Of a DNA stretch of 64,000 bases, positions 1 to 7,817 are shown piece after piece. Each line of letters begins with the position of its first letter. The first letter of the stretch is position 1. Origin of the DNA: Paraburkholderia fungorum (GTDB taxonomy: Bacteria > Pseudomonadota > Gammaproteobacteria > Burkholderiales > Burkholderiaceae); NCBI RefSeq assembly GCF_902833645.1, contig NZ_CADFGE010000001.1, positions 124,001 through 188,000 of the forward strand. Direction: 5' to 3'. Position numbers and translations under genes: made by a program. The notes under the pieces were generated by a model. It had not been told where the DNA came from. It saw only the letters and a list, made by a program, of their open reading frames with translations, and ran no database searches.

Positions 1-419
1 ACCGCACGGGGTACATGCACAACCGCCTGCGAATGGTGACGGCGAGCTTTCTGGTAAAGGATTTGGGCATCGACTGGCGGCTCGGCGAGCGCTATTTCGC
101 CGAACAATTGAACGACTTCGATCTCGCGGCGAATAACGGGGGCTGGCAATGGGCGGCATCGACGGGATGCGATGCGCAACCGTATTTCCGGATTTTCAAC
201 CCGATCACGCAGTCCGAAAAATTCGATGCGGATGGCCGCTTCATCAAGCGCTACTTACCGCAGCTTGCGAAACTCCCAGCCAAATGGATTCACGCGCCAT
301 GGCTGGCAGGTGCGGAACGGCTAGCGGAGTTCGGCGTGGTATTGGGCAAGGATTATCCGGCGCCGATCGTCGATCATGCCGAGGCACGACAACGCACACT
401 TGCCCGTTTCGGCAAGTAA
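1..419 (+). CDS. phrB: Deoxyribodipyrimidine photolyase, C-terminal part (5' end outside window)
   Basis: Light-driven repair of cyclobutane pyrimidine dimers, or a related cryptochrome role. The frame is open from base 3 and shows the C-terminal FAD-binding end of the photolyase/cryptochrome family: TGYMHNRLRM near the start, then FLVKDL, a W-R-GE-YF segment, the N-N-GWQW active-site stretch, FRIFNP and the terminal PAPIVDHAEAR. About 138 residues are visible; a complete photolyase has roughly 450-500, so the gene starts well upstream. The ATG at 15 is internal, not the start. Family assignment is firm; whether it is a CPD photolyase or another subclass cannot be decided from this end. Confidence 0.93.
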   Translation, partial: RTGYMHNRLRMVTASFLVKDLGIDWRLGERYFAEQLNDFDLAANNGGWQWAASTGCDAQPYFRIFNPITQSEKFDADGRFIKRYLPQLAKLPAKWIHAPWLAGAERLAEFGVVLGKDYPAPIVDHAEARQRTLARFGK

Positions 420-571
420 GTGCCCACTAACGTGGTTAGCTCGAAAATGTCTGGAGGAGACTGAGCGAGGCGTTTTTGCTGTCGCCGTGCTTATAACGAC
501 TCGACAGTTGGGGCGCCTGACCCCAAACACCGGCGTTCTTCACTACACGCCGATGCTCAAACCCGCGCAGC

Positions 572-748
572 TTAGTGCTGGCTCATCCACGACGGATGAC
601 GGGTGGTCGCCTCACGGTCCAGCTTGCGCATACGGAATTCCAGATCGTACAGATCGGTTGCTTCTGCGAGGAAGGCGTCAGCGCGTTCTTTCGCGAGTTG
701 ATCGGGCGATTTGGTCAGAAACAGAAACAGGCGGCTAAGCAGATACAT
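572..748 (-). CDS. DUF3563 family small protein
   Basis: A 58-residue protein of unknown function. It has a hydrophobic N-terminus (MYLLSRLFLFL) followed by a charged helical segment, AKERADAFLAEATDLYDLE, and a second basic stretch FRMRKLDR. The pattern of A-R-DA-LA-A-DL-DLE-R-R is what I know from the DUF3563 family of Burkholderiales. I start it at the ATG at 748 rather than the TTG at 763 because GAGG lies about 10 bases before that ATG. It stands alone, downstream of the photolyase and on the opposite strand. Its upstream region carries an unusual set of palindromes around a perfect TATAAT (separate entry). Function unknown. Confidence 0.75.
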   Translation of the reverse strand: MYLLSRLFLFLTKSPDQLAKERADAFLAEATDLYDLEFRMRKLDREATTRHPSWMSQH

Positions 749-770
749 GGTCAACCTCGACAATGAATTT

Positions 771-815
771 AGGCGTTAACGCCTAAGGGATAACCCCTAT
801 TATAGGGAAAACCCT
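771..815 (-). promoter_or_regulatory. Promoter with clustered inverted repeats upstream of DUF3563 gene
   Basis: Bases 771-784 are a perfect 14-bp palindrome (AGGCGTTAACGCCT). Next to it are three interleaved inverted repeats with GGG/CCC arms: GGG-ATAA-CCC at 787-796, CCCTA-TTA-TAGGG at 795-807 and AGGG-AAAA-CCCT at 804-815. On the minus strand the middle repeat contains a perfect TATAAT at 804-799, about 50 bases before the ATG at 748. I see no good -35 box. The layout suggests an activator- or repressor-controlled promoter; the binding protein is unknown. Confidence 0.55.
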
Positions 816-855
816 AGGAACGCGCTAATACTCATTTCGAGGTGTTGCTCAAACC

Positions 856-2052
856 TCACCGTGCGTCGGCCGAAGCTTCCGTGGCGGTGCTTTCAGCGAT
901 ACGGCCAGTCCCTGTGCGCCGCTGATGCCTGAAGAATTCCCACACCATGGCGCTCGCGTCCGGACCTTTGGCGGAATGGAACGGTACGGCGTCGTCGCCA
1001 CCGCTCCACGCGTGCGCGAGCCCTTGCACACGGCACAGCCGTACCACACGCCGACCGCCGCGCAGATAGTCGCGCATCACCACGCCCCCTTTGCGCTCTT
1101 CCTTGACTTCGCCGGCTTTGCGCGCGCCTTTCTCGTCGACGATCCGGTTCAGGCGAAGAAATTGCACCGCCAACTGCTCCGCATTGACTGGTGCGACTAC
1201 ATGGTCGGTGTCGCCGTGGAGAATGATGGCCGGCATGCCGGGATACTCAGCGACGTTGACGAGTTCGTCGACGAGTTCGGCCGGCTCACGGCGGGCGCCG
1301 CGCCGCATCACGTCCATCGCCGTAATACCCGAGCGTGCCTCCCCGAAAGCGGGGCCGGAATGCAGTGCGACCGCAGCGAAATGCTCCGGATAGTTGACGG
1401 CCAGAAGCGCTGCCAGGCCGGCGCCCGCAGAGATGCCGGCAACATACACGCGCTCGCTGTCGAAGCCATGCTGGGCAACCAGCGCATCCACCAGCGAGAC
1501 GACCGCACGCGCCTCGGCGCCGCCCGCGCTATCGCCGGCGTCGTACCAATGCCAGCAGCGATGCGCATGCACGTGCTTCGACTGTTCCGGATAAACCACC
1601 GCAAAGCCGTAGCGGTCCGCCAGTACATTCATCCGCGTGCCTTCCGCGAATTCGTCGATCGACTGGGTGCAGCCGTGCAGCATCACGACCAGCGGCATGG
1701 AGTCGTGCGCATGGCCGGACGGGATATACAAACCGTACTGAAGATGGTTGACGAGCCGCCCAGGCGCGGCGGGCGCCGAATGAAACGAGCGCGTCCACGC
1801 GCCGCTCGCCCATGCCGAAGCACGCGGGCGAACCCGCGACTCCCGCGGCGCGGCGCGCGGCGCTTCGCGTTTCGCGGATGCACGCAGCGCGGCCACCGGC
1901 TTGGCAGGACGAACCTTAGCTGATGGTTTGCTGGTGGCGGCGCGGGTCGGCCGTGCGGTAGCGCGCTTGGTCGTTGCGTGGGCGTGCTCGGTTTGAATAG
2001 CGAGCAGCCGCTTGAGACCGCGCAGCCAGATTTTCGATAGACTTTTTGCCAT
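856..2052 (-). CDS. PHB depolymerase / polyhydroxyalkanoate-type esterase family protein
   Basis: Alpha/beta hydrolase of the PHB depolymerase (LpqC/feruloyl esterase-like) family, 398 residues. Visible landmarks: VVMLHGCTQ (about residue 126, oxyanion region), the nucleophile elbow GISAGAG with Ser near 208, HGDTDHVV (acid, about 281) and the final catalytic His in GLAHAWSGG (about 347). Residues 1 to about 100 are a Lys/Arg/Ala-rich, probably disordered stretch without a clear signal peptide, so location is uncertain; the family includes both intracellular and secreted members. The ATG at 2052 is preferred over the upstream start at 2130 because a GAGG lies 10 bases before it. Substrate (PHB oligomer, ferulate or other ester) cannot be read from the sequence. 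Confidence 0.85.
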   Translation of the reverse strand: MAKSLSKIWLRGLKRLLAIQTEHAHATTKRATARPTRAATSKPSAKVRPAKPVAALRASAKREAPRAAPRESRVRPRASAWASGAWTRSFHSAPAAPGRLVNHLQYGLYIPSGHAHDSMPLVVMLHGCTQSIDEFAEGTRMNVLADRYGFAVVYPEQSKHVHAHRCWHWYDAGDSAGGAEARAVVSLVDALVAQHGFDSERVYVAGISAGAGLAALLAVNYPEHFAAVALHSGPAFGEARSGITAMDVMRRGARREPAELVDELVNVAEYPGMPAIILHGDTDHVVAPVNAEQLAVQFLRLNRIVDEKGARKAGEVKEERKGGVVMRDYLRGGRRVVRLCRVQGLAHAWSGGDDAVPFHSAKGPDASAMVWEFFRHQRRTGTGRIAESTATEASADAR

Positions 2053-2409
2053 CGGCGGGTAACCTCGCAAAAAGGGACAGGTGCCGTTCGATAGAACGAC
2101 GCTTTGTTGTGCAATGCACAATAACACCAATCCTCATGCGATGCTGGCGGTCAGAACCACTGCCGAACACCGATTTTTCCGCGCGGCGAACCTTGCAGCC
2201 GCAACATCGTCAAACCTCTGCAAGCCTTGTTCGCCAGCCAACGTCCCGTGACAAAAAGCCTGGCGCGCGGCAAGCCTGCTCCGAAGCACCCGTCTATACT
2301 GGCTGGTAATTAATTTCGGAACACGCCTTCGCGGCGTCGGCGATTTGCGCCGTTCGCGCGTTAAATCCATTACCAACCGATTCTACGCGGCCTTGGTCGC
2401 TCTTTTGCC
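2053..2409. other. Intergenic stretch between divergent esterase and PAP2-like genes
   Basis: 357 bases between two divergent genes. It must contain both promoters, but I see no convincing -35/-10 pair, RNA gene or strong hairpin. Short open frames here have no recognisable content. Confidence 0.5.
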
Positions 2410-3111
2410 ATGCCCGATTTACCTGTCCACCTGTGGTACTCGATCACCAGCCTCGGCAGCGCCGGCATGACGCTGCCGCTCGCGTTCGCCATCGCGCTTT
2501 GGCTGGCAATCGGCTACACGTGGCGCATGGCTGTCGGCTGGTCGCTGCTGCTTGGCGCGGCCATCGGCGTTGTGACGGTGACCAAGCTGGCCTTTCTCGG
2601 CTGGGGTGTCGGCATACGCGAACTGGATTTCACCGGCGTCAGCGGTCATGCCATGCTGTCTACCGCCGTCTATCCGGTCGCGCTGTTCCTGATGCTGCTG
2701 CCGGCGCGGCCCGCCATGCGCCTGCTTGGCGTCGTGTTCGGCCTGGCCGCGGGCGTCGCGGTCGGCTTGTCGCGCGTCGTGCTGAGCGCCCATTCGCCGT
2801 CTGAAGCAGTCACCGGCTGCCTGGTCGGCGCACTGGCGGCGCTGGTCTTTGTGCGCATGGCGTGGAATCTCGAGCCGGGCCGGTTGTCGGCGTGGCCCGT
2901 CACCGCGTCTCTGATGGTCCTCGCGGTACTGATGCACGGCGTGCACGTGCCGACGCAGCGCTGGGTCACGCACATCGCGCTGAAGGTGTCGGGTCACGAC
3001 CGGCCGTTCATCCGCGCCAAATGGCGGTCCTTGCGCGACGCACGCCCGGGCGCGGCGCCGCTGTCGCAAACCCTCAACACGCTCACGCTGCCGCACTCGT
3101 CCGACGTCTGA
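2410..3111 (+). CDS. PAP2 superfamily-like integral membrane protein
   Basis: A 233-residue membrane protein with five or six hydrophobic segments in the first 190 residues. Two conserved spots of the PAP2 (type 2 phosphatidic acid phosphatase) family are recognisable: VSGHAM near residue 78, corresponding to the PSGH motif, and SRVVLSAHSPSE near 122, corresponding to SR-x5-H-x3-D with Glu in place of the final Asp. The first motif (K-x6-RP) is not clearly present. The family dephosphorylates lipid phosphates at the periplasmic face. The hydrophilic tail after about 195 is probably outside the fold. No operon partner; modA follows 170 bases later with its own operator. Confidence 0.75.
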   Translation: MPDLPVHLWYSITSLGSAGMTLPLAFAIALWLAIGYTWRMAVGWSLLLGAAIGVVTVTKLAFLGWGVGIRELDFTGVSGHAMLSTAVYPVALFLMLLPARPAMRLLGVVFGLAAGVAVGLSRVVLSAHSPSEAVTGCLVGALAALVFVRMAWNLEPGRLSAWPVTASLMVLAVLMHGVHVPTQRWVTHIALKVSGHDRPFIRAKWRSLRDARPGAAPLSQTLNTLTLPHSSDV

Positions 3112-3206
3112 AGCACATCCGGCCGGGTGCCCGACCGGTAATTGAAGCCCACGCTCACCGACCCGCGCTGCCACTTCATGCGCGCAATTGAATAATCGTC
3201 ATGGGT

Positions 3207-3234
3207 ACCGCTATAACCTTACGTATATTACGAT
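3207..3234 (+). promoter_or_regulatory. Candidate ModE-binding site (molybdate box)
   Basis: The sequence ACCGCTATAAC, six bases, then TATATTACGAT fits the known ModE box (ATCGnTATATA-N6-TATATAACGAT) with exact half-site spacing and few mismatches. It lies 48 bases before the modA start, where a repressor would overlap the promoter. The modE gene lies just beyond modC, so Mo-loaded ModE repressing modABC is the expected circuit. Confidence 0.75.
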
Positions 3235-3281
3235 AGCGTTTTAACCCATCGCTCCGGCCTGGGCCGGACATCCAGACCTTC

Positions 3282-4055
3282 ATGACATTGTCCCGCCGCC
3301 TTGTGAAACATGCGCTGTTCATCGCCAGCGCCGTCTCCGTTGCCGTCAGCGCCAACGCACGCGCCGACGAACTGGTGGTCTCGGCCGCCGCGAGCCTGAC
3401 CAACGCGTTCAAAGCAGTGAGCGAGGTGTTCGAACAGCAGCATCCCGGCACCAAGGTCCTGCTGAACGTCGGCGCGTCCGACGTCCTGATGCAGCAAATC
3501 GTCAAGGGCGCACCGGCCGACGTGTTCGCCTCCGCCGACCAGAAAGCGATGGACAAAGCCGCGGCGGAAAAAGTGATCGTTCCGGCCACGCGCAAGGATT
3601 TCGCCGCCAATTCGCTGGTCCTGATCGTGCCGACCGATAGCCATTTCGCGCCTGCCTCCCTGAACGAGCTGACGTCGGCAAATGTGAAGCGGGTGGCTTA
3701 TGGCGATCCGGCTTCGGTGCCGGTTGGCCGTTATACGCAAGGCGCGCTGCAGGCCGCGGGCGTGTGGGACGCAGTCAGCGCGAAGGCCGTGCTGGCATCG
3801 AACGTACGCCAGAGCCTGGATTACGTGTCGCGTGGCGAAGTCGACGCCGGCTTCGTGTTCAGTACCGACGCCGCGGTCATGCCGGACAAGGTCAAGGTCG
3901 CGCTGAACGTGCCGACGCAAACGCCGATCACCTATCCGATCGCGCAGGTCGAAGGCAGCCGTCATGCTGCCGACGCGCAGGCCTTCATGAACTTCGTGCT
4001 CTCGCCGGCCGGCCAGGCCGTGCTCGCGAAGTACGGCTTCAAGCCCGCGCACTAA
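3282..4055 (+). CDS. modA: Molybdate ABC transporter, periplasmic binding protein
   Basis: Captures molybdate (or tungstate) in the periplasm and hands it to ModB. 257 residues, normal for ModA. Residues 1-29 are a Sec signal peptide (basic MTLSRRLVKHA, hydrophobic core, ANARA cleavage box). The mature protein begins DELVVSAAASLTNAF, the ligand-binding start typical of ModA, and later shows VLLNVGASD, APADVFASADQ and the GEVDAGFVFSTDA signature. First gene of modABC; modB follows after 16 bases. A ModE box sits 48 bases upstream. The Shine-Dalgarno before 3282 is weak, but this start gives the complete signal peptide. Confidence 0.96.
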   Translation: MTLSRRLVKHALFIASAVSVAVSANARADELVVSAAASLTNAFKAVSEVFEQQHPGTKVLLNVGASDVLMQQIVKGAPADVFASADQKAMDKAAAEKVIVPATRKDFAANSLVLIVPTDSHFAPASLNELTSANVKRVAYGDPASVPVGRYTQGALQAAGVWDAVSAKAVLASNVRQSLDYVSRGEVDAGFVFSTDAAVMPDKVKVALNVPTQTPITYPIAQVEGSRHAADAQAFMNFVLSPAGQAVLAKYGFKPAH

Positions 4056-4071
4056 CTCAGGTACCGCGCTC

Positions 4072-4746
4072 ATGCAACAGGCCTGGATTCCGCTCCTGCT
4101 GTCCCTGAAAGTGGCGGCCTGGGCCACCGCGCTCAATCTGGTGTTCGGCGTCGCGGCCGGTTTCGGTTTGTCGCGCTGGCGCTCAGGTGCGCGCGACGTG
4201 ATCGACTCGTTGCTCATGCTGCCGCTCGTGATGCCGCCCACCGTGCTCGGTTACTACCTGCTCGTCGTGCTCGGCCGGCGCGGCGTGATCGGCGGGTGGC
4301 TCGACCGTTTCGATATCCAGTTGGTGTTCACGTGGCAGGGTGCGGTCATCGCATCGACAGTGGTGGCGTTTCCGCTCGTGCTGAAATCGGCCCGCGCCGC
4401 TTTCGAGGCGGTCGATCCGCAGCTCGAACGGGCCGCGCGCACACTCGGCATCAGCGAGACGGCGATCTTTTTTCGTGTGACGCTGCCGCTCGCCGCGCGC
4501 GGCATTCTCGCCGGCGGATTGCTGGCGTTTGCGCGGGCGCTCGGCGAATTCGGCGCGACGCTGATGATCGCGGGCAACTTGCCGGGGCGCACGCAGACAC
4601 TTTCGGTGGCGGTCTATTCAGCCGTGCAGGCCGGCGACGACAGCACCGCCAATTTCCTCGTGCTCGTGACTTCGGTGACGTGTGTCGTGATCCTGTTGCT
4701 CGCGGGCCGTCTGGTGCCGCAGCACACGCTTTTGACGTCCCGCTGA
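4072..4746 (+). CDS. modB: Molybdate ABC transporter permease
   Basis: Inner-membrane channel subunit of the ModABC importer. 224 residues with five hydrophobic segments, the usual ModB size. The cytoplasmic coupling loop that docks ModC is visible around residues 122-160: ERAARTLG, then FRVTLPLAARGILAG, and ALGEFGATLM, the classical EAA-type motif of molybdate permeases. It follows modA by 16 bases and its stop is one base before the modC ATG, so the three genes are surely co-transcribed. Confidence 0.96.
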   Translation: MQQAWIPLLLSLKVAAWATALNLVFGVAAGFGLSRWRSGARDVIDSLLMLPLVMPPTVLGYYLLVVLGRRGVIGGWLDRFDIQLVFTWQGAVIASTVVAFPLVLKSARAAFEAVDPQLERAARTLGISETAIFFRVTLPLAARGILAGGLLAFARALGEFGATLMIAGNLPGRTQTLSVAVYSAVQAGDDSTANFLVLVTSVTCVVILLLAGRLVPQHTLLTSR

Positions 4747-4747
4747 T

Positions 4748-5449
4748 ATGCCGCTTGCTGTCGACATCCGCAAGACCTTCCAGAGCGCCGAGCGCCGTTT
4801 CACGCTCGATGTCGCGTTCAGGACGACGACGCAGCGGGTCGTGCTGTTCGGGCCGTCCGGCGCCGGAAAGAGCCTGACGCTACAGGCTATCGCCGGCTTG
4901 CTGCGTCCCGACGAAGGGTCGATCACACTGCATGGCAACGCGCTATTCGACAGCGCGCGCGGCGTCGATCAGAAACCGAAGGCACGCAAGATCGCCTATC
5001 TGTTTCAGGACTACGCGCTATTTCCGCATCTGAATGTGCGGCAAAACATCGGCTTCGGCTTGCAGCAGAGTTGGCTCAATCCGCGCGCGCGATTCTCGCA
5101 TCCACAAGTGGATTACTGGCTCGAAGCGCTCGAATTGAAAAGCGTGGCCGGCAATTATCCTGCGCAGCTTTCGGGAGGACAGAAGCAGCGCGTAGCACTA
5201 GCGCGGGCACTGGTCGCGCAGCCTCAGTTGCTGCTGCTCGACGAGCCGTTTTCCGCGCTCGATAGCGCGCTGCGTCAGCGCATGCGCAGCGAGTTGTCGG
5301 ACCTGCAAACGCGGCTCGATATCCCGATGGTGTTGATCACGCACGATCCCGACGACGTCGCCGCCTTCGGCGATCAGGTCGTACAGGTCAGCGATGGCTG
5401 CGTGCGCGAGAATCAGACGTTCGCGGGCTACGTACGCAGTGAGTCTTGA
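4748..5449 (+). CDS. modC: Molybdate ABC transporter ATP-binding protein, short form
   Basis: ATPase that drives molybdate import. Walker A is GPSGAGKS (about residues 34-41), the Q-loop is LFQDYALFPH, the ABC signature is LSGGQKQRVALARAL (about 140), Walker B is LLLLDEPFSALD, and the H-loop is VLITHDPDD. At 233 residues it ends right after the nucleotide-binding domain and lacks the C-terminal TOBE/Mop domain of full-length ModC (about 350 residues). The stop is intact and followed by a hairpin and by modE, so this looks like a naturally short version rather than an assembly break. ATG lies one base after the modB stop. Confidence 0.93.
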   Translation: MPLAVDIRKTFQSAERRFTLDVAFRTTTQRVVLFGPSGAGKSLTLQAIAGLLRPDEGSITLHGNALFDSARGVDQKPKARKIAYLFQDYALFPHLNVRQNIGFGLQQSWLNPRARFSHPQVDYWLEALELKSVAGNYPAQLSGGQKQRVALARALVAQPQLLLLDEPFSALDSALRQRMRSELSDLQTRLDIPMVLITHDPDDVAAFGDQVVQVSDGCVRENQTFAGYVRSES

Positions 5450-5453
5450 GCAC

Positions 5454-5476
5454 AGGGCGCGCCCTTTCCGCGCCCT
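5454..5476. terminator. Hairpin between convergent modC and modE
   Basis: AGGGCGCG (5454-5461) and CGCGCCCT (5469-5476) form an 8-bp GC stem with a 7-base loop, in the 41-base gap between modC and the convergent modE. There is no U-tract on either strand, so efficiency is uncertain; position suggests a shared bidirectional terminator. Confidence 0.45.
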
Positions 5477-5490
5477 GCGCCCTGGCTCAC

Positions 5491-6327
5491 TCAGTCTTTC
5501 ACGCCCAGAATCACACTCGACGCCTTGAATGCCGCAACCGCGATGCCGCCTTCCACAAGCTTGAGCGTGTCGACGCTTTCGTTCGTGACGACCGCGGTAA
5601 TCACCGTGCCGCCGTCCAGCACCAACGACACCTCCGCGTTGATCGCCCCGCGCTTCACGCTCTGCACAGTGCCGCGCAACTGATTGCGCGCGGACAGTTG
5701 CAGCGGCGCGCCGTTGTCGTTCTCCACCAGCAGCACGACCCACGATGCCTTGATCAACGCGAACGCCGGCGCGCCCGTAACAAGCCCCAGCGTCTCGGTA
5801 CTTTCATGCGTGAGCACGGCCACAATCGTGTGGCCGCCCGGCAGCGCCAGCGACACTTCGTCGTTGACCGAGCCGCGCGTGATCGCCGATACCGTTCCAT
5901 AGAGCTGATTACGCGCGCTCGTTCTGACGCCGATGCGGCCGATCAGATCCCACTCGGTCGCAAACCCCTCAATGGCCGCACCCGCTCGTTCAAGAAACCG
6001 CCGATGCTCCCGCTCGACCGCGCGAAACGTGTCGATCAGTTTCACCGCGCGCGGCGTGAGCGTCGTACCGCCACCGCCCTTACCGCCGGTGGAGCGCACG
6101 ACGAGTGGCTCGCCAGCGAGGTTGTTCATCGTGTCGATGGCATCCCACGCGCCTTTGTAGCTCATGCCGATGGCTTTCGCCGCGCTGGTGATTGAACCGG
6201 TCTCGCCGATCGCCGCAAGCAGCGCGATTCGCGCCGCGCCGCCGAGCGTTTGCGCGCCCGCCTGAAACCAGATGGAGCCACCGAGTTCAAGGGATTCGTG
6301 AGGCGGATCGATGCGGTGGGATGTCAT
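5491..6327 (-). CDS. modE: Molybdenum-dependent transcriptional regulator ModE
   Basis: Molybdate-sensing DNA-binding repressor/activator. 278 residues, close to E. coli ModE (262). Residues about 28-110 form the winged helix-turn-helix (ARIALLAAIGETGSITSAAKA, with SYKGAWDAIDTMN), including the VRSTGGKGGGGT wing. Two TOBE/Mop domains follow, each starting SARNQL-GTV (about residues 145 and 213), which bind molybdate at the dimer interface. It is convergent with modABC; the likely target is the box before modA. No clear Shine-Dalgarno precedes 6327, so the start could be slightly different, but the N-terminus reads well from here. Confidence 0.95.
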   Translation of the reverse strand: MTSHRIDPPHESLELGGSIWFQAGAQTLGGAARIALLAAIGETGSITSAAKAIGMSYKGAWDAIDTMNNLAGEPLVVRSTGGKGGGGTTLTPRAVKLIDTFRAVEREHRRFLERAGAAIEGFATEWDLIGRIGVRTSARNQLYGTVSAITRGSVNDEVSLALPGGHTIVAVLTHESTETLGLVTGAPAFALIKASWVVLLVENDNGAPLQLSARNQLRGTVQSVKRGAINAEVSLVLDGGTVITAVVTNESVDTLKLVEGGIAVAAFKASSVILGVKD

Positions 6328-6438
6328 GGCGGCGGGTTCGTTGTGCGAGGAAAGGACAGCGAACCATTATAGCGACGCGGTACTCTCCGGCGGCAGCGCA
6401 TCAGGTTCGTCACGCCGCCTGCCGCGCCCGCCGCTCAC

Positions 6439-6822
6439 TCAAAGCGCGTACTGCGCAATCCCATTTCCGAACGACCAGTTTTCCTTCAGCACTTCGACGA
6501 GATTGATGAACACATCCTCTCGCCGCAGCCCCGGCGACTCCGCCAGTTCATCCGCCATGCGTTGGTACAGCGCCTTCTTTTGTTCGAGCGTACGCGTGTT
6601 GTTCAACGTGATCTGAATGATCACAAGATCGTCGCTGCGTTCGACGTTCAGATACTGCTTGTCGTAGACAAAATTGCCGGCGTCGTGCTCGGTGATCAGC
6701 ATGAAGATGTCGTCTTTCGGCACATTGAAGGTGTCCACGAGCGAACGCTGAATGCTGTCCGTCAGCGCCTTCCGGTATTGCGCCGGCTTGCCGGCGCGCA
6801 ATGCGATTCGTGTGAGCGGCAT
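6439..6822 (-). CDS. Tautomerase family protein
   Basis: Member of the 4-oxalocrotonate tautomerase/MIF superfamily, longer form (127 residues, Tautomerase_2-like). After removal of Met the N-terminus is Pro (MPLTRIALRAGK), the catalytic base of this superfamily. A conserved segment follows: VPKDDIFMLITEHDAGNF, and near the C-terminus REDVFINLVEVLKENWSFGNG. I start at 6822 rather than 6858 because AAGGAG lies 8 bases upstream and because Pro-2 is then exposed. It is divergent from a LysR gene 100 bases away, which probably regulates it. The natural substrate is unknown. Confidence 0.88.
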   Translation of the reverse strand: MPLTRIALRAGKPAQYRKALTDSIQRSLVDTFNVPKDDIFMLITEHDAGNFVYDKQYLNVERSDDLVIIQITLNNTRTLEQKKALYQRMADELAESPGLRREDVFINLVEVLKENWSFGNGIAQYAL

Positions 6823-6901
6823 GGTGAAACTCCTTGCTTGCTGTGATGGGGTAAACACAGCTTAGGCGCGCTCATTCATAATAAACAGACATCACTGGCT
6901 A

Positions 6902-6928
6902 TTTCATCTATATTCAATTGAAATGAAA
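6902..6928 (+). promoter_or_regulatory. Nested inverted repeats and possible leaderless start of LysR gene
   Basis: TTCAATTGAA (6913-6922) is a perfect 10-bp palindrome abutting the LysR ATG at 6923, nested in TTTCAT (6902-6907) and ATGAAA (6923-6928). A TATATT at 6909-6914 stands only 8 bases before the ATG and there is no Shine-Dalgarno, which hints at a leaderless transcript. The repeats could be the LysR autoregulatory site. Confidence 0.4.
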
Positions 6929-7774
6929 GTCCTCGATCTCGATGCGGTGCGTGCCTTCGTGCTGGTCGCCGACCTGCATAGCTTCACACGGGCCGCCGAT
7001 GCGCTCGACACCACGCAATCGGCCGTCAGCCTGAAGCTCAAGCGGCTGGAGGCCCACCTCGGCAAGCAGTTGCTCGCGCGCACGCCGCGCGTGGTGCGTC
7101 TCTCCGCGGATGGCAACGCGTTCCTTGTCGCGGCTCGCGATCTGCTGAGCGCGCATGAGCGGGCGCTCGGTTCCTTGTCGGTCGAGCGCCGGCGGCTCAC
7201 GCTGGGGCTGAGCGAGCATGTCGCGGGACCGAATTTGCCGCAGTTGCTGGCGCGGCTCAACGCGCACGATCCGGGTCTGGTGGTCGAGTTGCATCTGGGC
7301 ACGTCGGCGGCGCTAGTCGCGCAATTCGACGAGCGCCGCCTCGACGCGGTGATCGTTCGCTATGGCGCCGACGAGCCTCCGCGTGACGACGCGCAGGTGC
7401 TGTTCAGCGAGCCGCTTGGCTGGCTCGCCACGCCGGAATGGCTGCCGCGTACTGGCGAGCCGTTGGCGTTAGCGCTGCTGAGTCCGCCATGCAACGTGCG
7501 CGAAGTCGCGCTGCACGCGCTGAACAAGGCGGGGCTGGCGTGGCAGGAAGTGTTCGTCGGCGGCGGCGTGGCGGCGGTCGGCGCCGCGCTCTCGGCCGGC
7601 CTCGCCGTGTCGCCGCTGGCGCGTAGAGTCGCGCCGCGAGGCCTGGTCGATGTGGGTCTGCGGCTAGGGCTGCCGCAGTTGCCGGAATCGCGCGTGACGC
7701 TGCATTCGCGGGTGCGGGACAAGCGGTCGATGGAGACGTTGCGGTTGGTGACGAACGGCCTGGCCAGCGGTTGA
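6923..7774 (+). CDS. LysR family transcriptional regulator
   Basis: 283-residue LysR-type regulator. N-terminal winged HTH: LDAVRAFVLVADLHSFTRAADAL, then TTQSAVSLKLKRLEAHLGKQLL and RTPRVVRLSADG, covering residues 4-62. The remainder is the effector-binding domain, with the LGLSEHVAGPNLPQLL start of subdomain I near residue 92. It faces the tautomerase gene across 100 bases, the usual layout in which the regulator controls its divergent neighbour. Effector unknown. The start at 6923 has no Shine-Dalgarno but gives the standard LysR N-terminus. Confidence 0.92.
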   Translation: MKVLDLDAVRAFVLVADLHSFTRAADALDTTQSAVSLKLKRLEAHLGKQLLARTPRVVRLSADGNAFLVAARDLLSAHERALGSLSVERRRLTLGLSEHVAGPNLPQLLARLNAHDPGLVVELHLGTSAALVAQFDERRLDAVIVRYGADEPPRDDAQVLFSEPLGWLATPEWLPRTGEPLALALLSPPCNVREVALHALNKAGLAWQEVFVGGGVAAVGAALSAGLAVSPLARRVAPRGLVDVGLRLGLPQLPESRVTLHSRVRDKRSMETLRLVTNGLASG

Positions 7775-7817
7775 GGCATTCAGACGCGCTTTCATAAAAA
7801 CCCAAGCGGCTACGGTA

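Noticed and set aside
2046-2376. Open frames on both strands in the gap before the PAP2-like gene
   Set aside because: No recognisable domain, no ribosome-binding site, and the two frames overlap each other; they look like GC-rich chance frames.
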